A DNA stretch of 64,000 bases from the NCBI GenBank assembly GCA_025517525.1, contig JAOPJZ010000004.1:186001-250000 (forward strand). The letters are read 5' to 3'. The position numbers were made by a program, and so were the translations under genes. The stretch is from Natronosalvus hydrolyticus. Its GTDB lineage: Archaea > Halobacteriota > Halobacteria > Halobacteriales > Natrialbaceae. The notes below the pieces were generated by a model. The model was given only the letters and a program-made list of their open reading frames with translations. It ran no database searches and was not told where the DNA came from. This document shows positions 9,232 to 17,371 of this stretch, one piece after another (position 1 is the first letter of the stretch; the number at the start of each line of letters is the position of its first letter).

Positions 9232-9813
9232 ATGTCAACACAGCCAGCCGAACGAACGCTCCAGTCGGAGCTCCTTGGTCGTGAAGTGGAATTCAATTAC
9301 TCCGAGACGTGGCTCGCCTACTCCATGCTCGGATTGCGGCTCGTGATGGCCTGGGTCTTCCTCCAGGCCGGACTCGAGAAGCTGTTCGAAGGGGGAGTCG
9401 GCGATCCGCTCGCCTGGTCGTCGGCCGGCTTCCTCGAGAACGCGATTGCTGAGGCCAATCCGCTGAGTGGCCTGTTCGCGTTCTTTGCCGATTTCGCTGC
9501 CATCGTGGACCCGCTGGTCATCTTCGGCCAGATCCTGATCGGGCTCGCCTTGCTGTTCGGCGTGTTCTTCCGATTCGCCGCGATGATGGGTGCCATCCAG
9601 ATGCTGTTCTTCTGGACGGCAGCCTGGCAAGGCGGGTTGATGGCCGGATTCCCCGTCGAGCACGGCTACTTCGTCGACAGCTCGTTCGTCTACATGCTGT
9701 TGCTGTTCGGCCTCGGAGCCTGGGGCGCCGGCCGCATCCTCGGCGTCGACCGCATCCTCGAGGATAGTTCGGTCGTCAAAGAGAATCCGTGGCTTCGCTA
9801 CCTGCTGGGCTAG
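9232..9813 (+). CDS. DoxX-family membrane protein
   Basis: A 193-residue protein with four to five hydrophobic helices. Features include the DoxX-like first helix and loop GLRLVMAWVFLQAGLEKLFEGG, a conserved acidic/aromatic loop, and GQILIGLALLFGVFFRFAA. DoxX/DoxD-type proteins are quinone-linked membrane subunits or poorly understood membrane proteins; here only the family can be stated. ATG 9232 is preferred to the in-frame ATG 9196 because the TATA-like CATGTATTAT at 9188-9197 overlaps the earlier one. The stop overlaps the stop of the convergent M20 gene in the shared CTAG at 9810-9813. Confidence 0.75.
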   Translation: MSTQPAERTLQSELLGREVEFNYSETWLAYSMLGLRLVMAWVFLQAGLEKLFEGGVGDPLAWSSAGFLENAIAEANPLSGLFAFFADFAAIVDPLVIFGQILIGLALLFGVFFRFAAMMGAIQMLFFWTAAWQGGLMAGFPVEHGYFVDSSFVYMLLLFGLGAWGAGRILGVDRILEDSSVVKENPWLRYLLG

Positions 9814-11015
9814 TCCAGTTCGACAAAAGCGAACCACTCTTCTGCCGCAGATCGATACGTCTCGAGACATCGCTCGAGAACGGCCATCGAGACACTTTCA
9901 TTTTTTGTGTGCGCCTCGCCCGGTTCGGCAGGACCACAGACCACACAGGCAGTGCCCGCTTTCGCGAGCCAACCGGCGTCCGTGGCGTGTGGTTTGGTGA
10001 CGGGTTCGGGTGACCCGGACTGGGCGGCGTCGGCCGCTTCGAGCACCGTCCGGGCGAACGATTCGTCAGCACACTGCATGGGCGGCAGGTCCTGATCGAC
10101 CGTCCACTCGACCCCAGGTAGTTCGGTTACTGCCTCGAGGTCGGCCCGAACGCCGGGGACCGTACGCTCGTCGACAGTTATCGTACACACGGCGGGAATC
10201 ACGTTGATCCCGGAGCCGCCTTCGATTTCGGTCGCGACGACGCTTCCGTGCATCGACTGGCCGGCGACCTCGACCGACGGGAACTCAAGGCCACGGACGA
10301 CGTCGATGGCTTCGCCAGCGCGGTAAATGGCGTTCTCACCGGCTTCGGGTTCGCTGGCGTGTGCCGCAGTGCCGCGGGCCGTAATGGTACTCCCGCGACG
10401 ACCGCGGTGGGCGACGGCCACGTCGGTCACGTCCGGGCCCGAATAGTTGGTCGACCCCTCGCCGACCATAGCACAGTCGGGGACGAACCCGTTTTCGATG
10501 GCGTGTCGAGCACCTCGCCCGCCGACCTCCTCGCCGACGAAACTCGCGAACCACAGCTCGGGCGAGGCCGTGTCCCCAGCGCCGGTAGAGCCCGTTCGTC
10601 CGTCAGCGCCCCCATCTCCAGTCTCGAGGTCGCAGTCTCGAAACGCGATGGCCGCGGCAGCGACTGCCCCTTTCATATCCGCAGCTCCCCGACCAAACAG
10701 TCGCCCGTCGCGTTCGGCGAGGACGTACTCGCCGTCGTCGGTTACCTGCGTTTCGTCCGGCGAGACGACGTCGTGGTGGCCGACGAGCGCCAGCGAGCGG
10801 CCCGAATCGGTGCCGTCGTCGGTGCTCGCATTCGTCTCGTCCAGGCGAGTCGAATCCGGCCCGCCACGACGGGCGAGTACGTTGCCGACCGCATCCCGAT
10901 GGACGACGGCGTCGGTTTCGCGCCTGAGCCACTCCTCAAGATAATCGCCGACCGCGGTTTCGTCCTCGTGGCTCGGTATCGAGACCAGGTCGTGGGTGAG
11001 TTCGCGAAGTTCCAT
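9810..11015 (-). CDS. M20 family metallopeptidase (ArgE/DapE/LysK-like)
   Basis: A 401-residue di-zinc amidohydrolase. The first zinc ligand is in GHHDVVSPDE, the bridging Asp in RGAADMKG, the catalytic base in FVGEEVGGRGA, and later ligands in MVGEGSTN and near the C-terminus (GEAHTKNESV). Members remove acyl or amino-acid groups in Arg, Lys or Dap metabolism or hydrolyse dipeptides; the substrate cannot be told here. The local repeats of Thr/Asp/Gly near residues 60-70 and 130-145 are haloarchaeal surface insertions. No biosynthetic neighbours are present, so a salvage role is as likely as a biosynthetic one. Confidence 0.85.
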   Translation of the reverse strand: MELRELTHDLVSIPSHEDETAVGDYLEEWLRRETDAVVHRDAVGNVLARRGGPDSTRLDETNASTDDGTDSGRSLALVGHHDVVSPDETQVTDDGEYVLAERDGRLFGRGAADMKGAVAAAAIAFRDCDLETGDGGADGRTGSTGAGDTASPELWFASFVGEEVGGRGARHAIENGFVPDCAMVGEGSTNYSGPDVTDVAVAHRGRRGSTITARGTAAHASEPEAGENAIYRAGEAIDVVRGLEFPSVEVAGQSMHGSVVATEIEGGSGINVIPAVCTITVDERTVPGVRADLEAVTELPGVEWTVDQDLPPMQCADESFARTVLEAADAAQSGSPEPVTKPHATDAGWLAKAGTACVVCGPAEPGEAHTKNESVSMAVLERCLETYRSAAEEWFAFVELD

Positions 11016-11128
11016 TGCCTAGGGCTTCGGCGCTCGAGGAATAACGGTGGCGGCGCTCGAGGAGATTTGCCTTCACTCCGTCTGCCACCGGGTCAAAACA
11101 CCGCCGACCAACCGAATCTGCCACCAAG

Positions 11129-11135
11129 GTTTATG
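11129..11135 (+). promoter_or_regulatory. TATA box for the 11160 regulator
   Basis: GTTTATG lies 25-31 nt ahead of ATG 11160 and fits a leaderless promoter. This decides the start: the reading frame is open for a further 900 bases upstream, but that part is antisense to the M20 gene. Confidence 0.6.
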
Positions 11136-11159
11136 TCATTGCGTGTGTACGCTCTGTCG

Positions 11160-14100
11160 ATGACCGAGTGCTCACTCGGCGACCTCGTCGTCCTCTACTT
11201 GCTCTCTCAGTCGCCGACAGACACCCACAGCGGCGATGCCACAACGCGTAGCCTCGCCACTGCCACCGACCTCGGAGACACGCTTTCCGGACGCATTTCA
11301 CTCGCATCGGAACTCTCCCGACTCGAGTGCGACGGCCTGGTTAGCTCGGAGGCGACAAGCGTGACGGGAAAACGTCGATATCAACTCACAGACCACGGGC
11401 TCGAGTACGCACGCGAGTTCCGTGACCGGTTGGTGGAGACATCCGTCGTCGTCCACAGCGACGGCAAACGGCGGGAACTCCCGCTCGGGGACGTGCCCGC
11501 AACGTACGACATCTCGCTCGTCGAGGCGCTTGCAGCGCGGTCGCCGGACGGCGACATATACCTCGAGACCGACCTCGAGACGGGGCTGGTCGGGCGGACG
11601 ATCGAACGTGAAACGCTCGAATCGATGCTCGGGGCGGCCGAAGACAGTCGGCAGATCGCCCTCATTACTGGCGAGGCTGGCACCGGACGGACGTCACTGA
11701 TCGAGTGGCTGGCACAGACCGCTGACGAGCAGGGGTTCAGAACTGCCATCGGTCGCGCACGACGAACCGGAGGACAACCGTATCAGCCGTTTCGAACCGC
11801 GCTCGAAGCCGCACCGATCACCACCGACTCGTTCCCGCTCGATGACGAGGAACGCCTCGAGAACACACAGGAAGGCATGTACGATACACAACAGATCGCC
11901 CTGTACACACGGGTGAGTGAGTGGCTCACAGACCGGGTCGACAGCCAGCCGCTCTTGCTCGTCCTCGAGGATCTGCAGTGGGCCGATACCGCCACCATCG
12001 ACCTGTTCGAATACCTGCTCGAGGCCCCGGGAATTCCAGGCCTGGTGCTCGTGGCAACGTCTCGAGCGAGTGCCCATACCGACGACGCTGGCCTCGAAGC
12101 GATTGTAACTGCTATCGAGATGGACGACCAGGCCCACTTGCTCGAACTCGGCCCGCTGGAGCGAGATGAGGTTGGCGACCTGATCGAACGACAGCTCGGC
12201 CAGCGCGGCGTCCCATCGGGGTTCGTCGAAACGGTTCACGAACGGACGGGTGGGAACCCCCTGTTCGTCGTCGAAACGGTGCAAGCGCTTCGAGAGCGCG
12301 GTGCGATCGACCTGCAACGGGGAACGTTTCCCACGGCCGACCAGATCGGCGTCGCCGACGCGGTCCAGACGACGATCAGAGACCGCCTCGAGCGCCTCGA
12401 CGAGGAACCACGGGCCATCCTCGAGACAGGAGCCGTCATTGGGGACACTCTCTCACTCGATACGCTCGGCTCGGTGCTTGACGCTGATGAGGTCCCCGAC
12501 ACCGTCGTCGACCGACTGGTCGAGATGGGGCTCTGGCAACGAATCGGCAACGAAACCGTGCGGTATCACAGCGACGTCATCCGGAGCGTCGTGCTCGAGG
12601 AACTCGACGACGACCGACGCCGCCGATTCAGTCGTCGCGCAGGAGAAATTCTGGCGTCCGAAGACGGCGATGATGCGACGATAGCAACTCACTACTACCA
12701 CGGTGGATGCCCCAGACGAGCCGTGGACCACTGGATTGCCGCCGGTGACGAGGCGAGGAAGGTGTACGCCCACGACGACGCAATCGAACGGTACGAACGG
12801 GCGCTACAGATCGCCCACGGCCAGTCGCTCGAGGACGTCGTGCTCGACGTCCTCGAATCGCTCGGCGACATCTATTACACCCAGGGCGAATACGACCAGG
12901 CCGACAAGCATTTCCGGTACATCCGGGCCCGGACGGACGACCCCGAACGGCTGCGTCGAACCTATCGATATCAGGCACGAATGCGTTTTGAACAAGGTGC
13001 GTACGACGAAACCGCCGAAGCCGCCCGCGCAGGCCTCGATATCGACGGCGAGCCGGTGACCATCGAGGTCTGCTGGCTACACGATTACCTGGCCGGGTCG
13101 TACATGAAACGAGGCGAATACGAGACGGCTATCGAGGGGTTCGAAACCCAGCGCGACCTCGCCGCCCAGATCGATGCGGACGTGCTGTTGGGGCGCGCCT
13201 ACCAGAACCTCGGCTCTTGCTACGCCCAAACCGGCGAGATCGAAGCCGGCGTCACGTCGCTCGAGCGAGGCGTTTCCCTGCTGGAAGGGGCCGGTGACGA
13301 GCGTGAACTCGCCCGAAGCCTCAACGACCTCGCAATTGTCTACGACGACGCGGGTCGCCAACAGCAGGCCGAACGAACGCTCAGGCGGGGTGAACGGATC
13401 GCCAAACGCACCGACAACTTTCGCGTCCAGTTGCTCGCGCTCAACAACCTCGGCGTTTTCGCCCAGTACGACCTTCGCTGGGACGATGCAGACGAGTACT
13501 ACGACGAACTCCTCGAACTCGCCGACCGACTCGACCACGACGAGTACCGTTCACTGGCGCTGGTGAACAAAGCCGGAATCGAAGCCGAACGCGGGTCGCT
13601 CCAGGCCGCCATCGACATGGTCGAACGCAGTCTCGAGTTGATCGAGAAGCTTGGACGCACCCACCAGGTCGTCCATCGGAACCAGGTGCTCGGCGGCTTT
13701 GCCGTCCTGGCCGGGAACCTCGAGCGGGCGACCGGTTACCTCGAAGCGGGCCGAATGCTCGCGACCGAACACGAGTTTTCCGCATCGCTGGCCGATCTGG
13801 AAAAACTCGAGGGAATTATCGCCCGGGCACGAGGTGACGAGGGGACAGCGCTCGCCTGTCATCGCTCCTCGCTGGAGCGAGCACTCGAGGTAGCGCCACA
13901 GAACGCCATCACAAGTCATCGACTCGAACTGGTCGAAACGCTGTGTGTGGCCGATCAGCCGGAGGAAGCGCTGGAAATGGCCGAGACAGCCGTCGACGAA
14001 CTCCCGGACGGATACCGGTTGCTCGCTCTGAAAACTGATACCGCTCTCGGCGTAGCCTACCGGCACGCTGGTCACGAACAGGCACGCGAACACCTCGAGA

Positions 14101-14306
14101 GCGTCCTCGAACGAGCCGAAGGTGCCTCGAACGAAGCGACACTGACAGCGCGACGTGAACTCGCAACCCTCGCGTTCGAGCACGAACGGTTCAGGGCCGC
14201 ACACGCCCACCTCGAAGCAGGGCGGACGCTCGCTCGAGAAACCGGGTTCGACCACTACCTCGAGCGATTCGAAGCACTCGAGGCGAGCTATCGAGTGTGC
14301 GAGTGA
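11160..14306 (+). CDS. Winged-helix / AAA ATPase / TPR regulator
   Basis: A 1048-residue signalling protein. Residues 1-95 form a winged helix (ECSLGDLVVLYLLSQ..., then KRRYQLTDHGLEYA). A linker leads to a STAND/AAA_16-type ATPase with Walker A GEAGTGRTS near residue 170, Walker B LLLVLEDLQWAD near 265, and a winged arginine-finger region. From about residue 520 onward there are ten or more TPR-like repeats (for example GDIYYTQGEYDQADKHF and AYQNLGSCYAQTGE). The layout is that of MalT/adenylate-cyclase-like STAND sensors, with DNA binding moved to the N-terminus. It probably switches on binding a ligand or protein at the TPR region. It is unlinked to an obvious target; divergent and nearby genes are peptidases and a kinase. 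Confidence 0.8.
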   Translation: MTECSLGDLVVLYLLSQSPTDTHSGDATTRSLATATDLGDTLSGRISLASELSRLECDGLVSSEATSVTGKRRYQLTDHGLEYAREFRDRLVETSVVVHSDGKRRELPLGDVPATYDISLVEALAARSPDGDIYLETDLETGLVGRTIERETLESMLGAAEDSRQIALITGEAGTGRTSLIEWLAQTADEQGFRTAIGRARRTGGQPYQPFRTALEAAPITTDSFPLDDEERLENTQEGMYDTQQIALYTRVSEWLTDRVDSQPLLLVLEDLQWADTATIDLFEYLLEAPGIPGLVLVATSRASAHTDDAGLEAIVTAIEMDDQAHLLELGPLERDEVGDLIERQLGQRGVPSGFVETVHERTGGNPLFVVETVQALRERGAIDLQRGTFPTADQIGVADAVQTTIRDRLERLDEEPRAILETGAVIGDTLSLDTLGSVLDADEVPDTVVDRLVEMGLWQRIGNETVRYHSDVIRSVVLEELDDDRRRRFSRRAGEILASEDGDDATIATHYYHGGCPRRAVDHWIAAGDEARKVYAHDDAIERYERALQIAHGQSLEDVVLDVLESLGDIYYTQGEYDQADKHFRYIRARTDDPERLRRTYRYQARMRFEQGAYDETAEAARAGLDIDGEPVTIEVCWLHDYLAGSYMKRGEYETAIEGFETQRDLAAQIDADVLLGRAYQNLGSCYAQTGEIEAGVTSLERGVSLLEGAGDERELARSLNDLAIVYDDAGRQQQAERTLRRGERIAKRTDNFRVQLLALNNLGVFAQYDLRWDDADEYYDELLELADRLDHDEYRSLALVNKAGIEAERGSLQAAIDMVERSLELIEKLGRTHQVVHRNQVLGGFAVLAGNLERATGYLEAGRMLATEHEFSASLADLEKLEGIIARARGDEGTALACHRSSLERALEVAPQNAITSHRLELVETLCVADQPEEALEMAETAVDELPDGYRLLALKTDTALGVAYRHAGHEQAREHLESVLERAEGASNEATLTARRELATLAFEHERFRAAHAHLEAGRTLARETGFDHYLERFEALEASYRVCE

Positions 14307-14336
14307 CCGATCGAGGAACGACCGCACTGGAGACGG

Positions 14337-15440
14337 CTACGTCGCAGCCTCGAGGCTGACCCGGAACCGAGCCCCGCCAAGTGGAGCGGATTCGACCGCG
14401 ATGTCACCGCCGTACGTGTCCGCAATCCGTGTCGCAAGGTACGTTCCGAGACCGGTCCCACCCGCCTCACCCGCGGTTTCACCACGATCGAGGATTGTCT
14501 CTTTGACTGCGGGATCGATACCGACCCCGTCGTCGTCGACGGTGACGTCGACCCACCCCTCCCCGGCGTCCTCGTCGGTCCCAAGTCGAACCTGCGAGCC
14601 ACCCGAATGTACCAGCGCGTTCTCGAGCAAATTCGAGAACAGTTCCGGCAAGAGCGCACCGCCACGTACTCGACAGCCCGGATCGACATCGACGGTGACG
14701 GCAATATCGTGCTTTTCGGCCAGGTCGACGTGGCGATTGACACTCTCGCTGAGTACTCCCTCGAGATCGATCGGCTCGATCGCCTCCTCGGCTTCGACCC
14801 GGTTGAGTGTCCGAACCTTCTTGACAAGGTCGATGGCTTCGTCGACACCACCGGTCGCATACGAGAGGTACTCACGCTGCTGGTCGGTCAACGACGTCTC
14901 GCCGAGTAACTCGAGATAGCCATCGGTCACGGTGAGTTTGTTTCCGAGGTCGTGGCGTAACAGCGAGTGCAAGAACGCCGCGCGCTCTTCGGCCTCGGTT
15001 CGCTGTGAAATGTCCGTTGCGACACAGACGATGCCGTCGATGGCCCCATCCTCACCTTGGAGCACTGACGCCGATAAACTCGTCCGGATCGGCTCACCCG
15101 AGGCCGTCTCGAGAACCGTCTCGAACTCCGTTACCCGCCCGTGTGCGAGCAACTGCTCGACGAGGCCGTCACCCGCTGGCCTGGCATGGCCGGGTCCGTC
15201 ACTCGCGAGAATGTAATCGATCGGCTGCCCCTCGAGCGATGCGGGTTCGTAGCCGAGCACGTCGGAAACGGCCGCATTGGCCAGCAGAATCCGACCATCA
15301 GGTCCGATTTTGAGCAGCACGTCGACCATCGTGTTCATCACGTTCTCGAGGTCGGCCGTCCGCTGACGGACGCGTTCGGCGAGTTCCTCCCTCGAGAGGA
15401 TGGTGAGTTCGTCGCCCTCGGAGAATCCGGTATCGTCCAT
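14337..15440 (-). CDS. PAS-domain histidine kinase
   Basis: A 367-residue soluble sensor kinase. An N-terminal coiled coil (EELAERVRQRTADLE) leads to a PAS domain (about residues 32-150, with ILLANAAVSDVLGYEP). The dimerisation region has the phospho-acceptor His in LLRHDLGNKLTV. The ATPase domain has N box ELFSNLLENALVH, G1 VDDDGVGI and G2 GGTGLGTYLA. No membrane segment is seen, so it probably senses an internal signal or a bound cofactor. It is an orphan: no receiver-domain gene is adjacent. It converges with the STAND regulator, ending 30 bp from it. Confidence 0.9.
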   Translation of the reverse strand: MDDTGFSEGDELTILSREELAERVRQRTADLENVMNTMVDVLLKIGPDGRILLANAAVSDVLGYEPASLEGQPIDYILASDGPGHARPAGDGLVEQLLAHGRVTEFETVLETASGEPIRTSLSASVLQGEDGAIDGIVCVATDISQRTEAEERAAFLHSLLRHDLGNKLTVTDGYLELLGETSLTDQQREYLSYATGGVDEAIDLVKKVRTLNRVEAEEAIEPIDLEGVLSESVNRHVDLAEKHDIAVTVDVDPGCRVRGGALLPELFSNLLENALVHSGGSQVRLGTDEDAGEGWVDVTVDDDGVGIDPAVKETILDRGETAGEAGGTGLGTYLATRIADTYGGDIAVESAPLGGARFRVSLEAAT

Positions 15441-15609
15441 CTGTACCCGGTTTCGGACCGAGAGCAGTTAAATCCGATTGCCCCATCCCGTCCGATAAGA
15501 ACGTCCGGCAGCTTCCGTTCCTCGAAAGCACACGATCACGTTCGCCCACGATTTCAGGCGTGAAAATCGACTGCAGGCCCCCAAACCGACTTCAGGTGTG
15601 AAACTCCAC

Positions 15610-17238
15610 TCAGTGTCGATCGAACGCCGAGGACTGGTCCGTTTCCTCCTCGGCAACGAGTCGGTCGACGGCTGCCGAGATCTCTCCGACGCTCGCGGTC
15701 TGTTCTTCGGTTGCGGCCGCTACCGAGCCGGCCGAGTCGGCGATTTGCTCGGCTGCCTCGGCAGCCTCGGTCACGGTATCCGCCGCCCGTTCGACGTTCG
15801 TCGCCTGCTGGTTCGTCGCCACAGCCACGTCGTCCATTCCGGCAACCGTTCCCCTGGCAGCGTCGTGTATACCCTCGAGTTGGGTAACGGTGTCGCGAAC
15901 CTGTATCGTGCCACGGTCGACCGCCTCGACGGTCTCCTCGGTCGTCTCGAGCGTTCGTTCGGTCTGTTCACGGATATCCTCGAGACTCGTTTCGATGGCC
16001 TCGAGGTCGCGTCGTGACTGGCGAGCGAACGACGAAACCTCTTTGGCGATGACTTCCATCGCACCACTCCCATCCCCGCCACGGCGAGCCTCGACCCCGG
16101 CATTGGTCGCGAGCATCGACGTGCGTTCGGCGAGCGAGTCGATACGTCGGACGATCGAATCGATCTCTTCGACCCGTTGCTCGAGCGTACTGGCTGCCGT
16201 GGCAACCCCCTCGGTGGCCGTCTCGATGGTTTCGAGGGCGTCGGTCGCATCAGCCGCCGATTCCCGGGCCCGTTCGACGCGTGCTTCGGTTTGCTCGCTC
16301 TGTTTTCGAACCTCGTCCGCAGTAGCAGCGATTTCTTCGACGGCAGCACTCACGTCCGTGATTTCTTCGGCCGCAGTCTCCAGGTCCCCCTGCTGGTTGT
16401 CGGTCAGTTCGGTGATCTGGACAGCCTGCTCGGCGACGGCCTCGCTCGTTGTCTGGAGTTCATCGATCGGCGTCTGAACGTCGGCTTCAACCGCTGCAGC
16501 CAGCTGCTTGCGGCGCTCGATCTGGTCCTCGAGTCGCTGGGCATAGGAGTCGACGTACGTATCGGTCGCGACCTGCAAATCGAGGTTGATGATCTTGAGC
16601 AACGCGAGGACATCGGCCATCCCGTCGTCGATAGCCTCGCGGACGGCCCGCTCGAACGATTCCTCGAGGCCGTCTTCGTCTCCCTCGGCACCGAACCCGA
16701 AGGCTTCGACGAATCGACCGAAACCACCCTGGTCGGCTTCTTGCTCGTCGGCCCAGGTTTCGATGGCGTCGACGACCTGTGCCTGTACCCGGTCGTTGAC
16801 CTCGTCGAACAACAGATCGTAGTAGACGCCGTACTGGCCCACGTAGTGTTTCAGCGGCATCTCGAGCAGTTCGTGCAGTTTCCCGATGCGGGCTCGGTTT
16901 TTGAAATAGGCCTCGTCGTATTCGCCACCAGCGAGGGATACCAGATACGCCTGCTGGGTCATCTTCAGCGCATCGACACCTTTCTGTGAGCGGTCGATGA
17001 CGTCCATCGTCTGCTCGTGAGCGAGCAAGTTGTCATAGAAGTCATCAGCAATCGTCTCCCGGTTGCGCTGGAGAAGGGGCTCGAGGTCTTGCAACCGGCG
17101 TTCGTCCTCGCTATCGAAACCGATAAACGATTTCCGCCAGGCGATTTCCTCGTTATCGAGGCCGATTCGGTCAACCAGATCGTCGGTGTCGACGAGCGCA
17201 TTGAGTCCACCACGCCCGAACTGCGTCTCCGGATTCAT
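15610..17238 (-). CDS. HemAT-like globin-coupled chemotaxis transducer
   Basis: A 542-residue soluble receptor. Residues 30-180 match the heme-binding sensor globin of HemAT: IAWRKSFIGFD at the start, then RARIGKLHELLEMPLKHYVGQYG, where the His of GKLH is the expected proximal heme ligand. A long Glu/Ala-rich coiled coil and an MCP signalling domain follow, with a hairpin tip around SMLATNAGVEARRGGDGSG. The tip keeps the NA-x-EA core but departs from the usual LLALNAAIEAARAGE, so its coupling to CheA/CheW may be altered. There are no membrane helices. The predicted role is oxygen sensing for aerotaxis. Confidence 0.85.
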   Translation of the reverse strand: MNPETQFGRGGLNALVDTDDLVDRIGLDNEEIAWRKSFIGFDSEDERRLQDLEPLLQRNRETIADDFYDNLLAHEQTMDVIDRSQKGVDALKMTQQAYLVSLAGGEYDEAYFKNRARIGKLHELLEMPLKHYVGQYGVYYDLLFDEVNDRVQAQVVDAIETWADEQEADQGGFGRFVEAFGFGAEGDEDGLEESFERAVREAIDDGMADVLALLKIINLDLQVATDTYVDSYAQRLEDQIERRKQLAAAVEADVQTPIDELQTTSEAVAEQAVQITELTDNQQGDLETAAEEITDVSAAVEEIAATADEVRKQSEQTEARVERARESAADATDALETIETATEGVATAASTLEQRVEEIDSIVRRIDSLAERTSMLATNAGVEARRGGDGSGAMEVIAKEVSSFARQSRRDLEAIETSLEDIREQTERTLETTEETVEAVDRGTIQVRDTVTQLEGIHDAARGTVAGMDDVAVATNQQATNVERAADTVTEAAEAAEQIADSAGSVAAATEEQTASVGEISAAVDRLVAEEETDQSSAFDRH

Positions 17239-17342
17239 ATACGTGTCTCGAGGTAGCCGAATTTGAAATCAAGCATCCATCGCCTATTCTCACGATTGTA
17301 GAATCACCGTAAACGGTTGCCTCCGGACGGGGTCCCGCAGCC

Positions 17343-17347
17343 TTATA
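17343..17347 (+). promoter_or_regulatory. TATA box for the PIN-ATPase gene
   Basis: TTATA within CCTTATACC, 25-29 nt before ATG 17372. The leaderless spacing supports this start. Confidence 0.65.
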
Positions 17348-17371
17348 CCTGCAGGTGCCCAAGCGACGTCC

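Noticed and set aside
10248..11159. Long N-terminal extension of the 11160 regulator
   Set aside because: The frame is open but lies opposite the M20 peptidase coding strand; the TATA box at 11129 sets the start at 11160.
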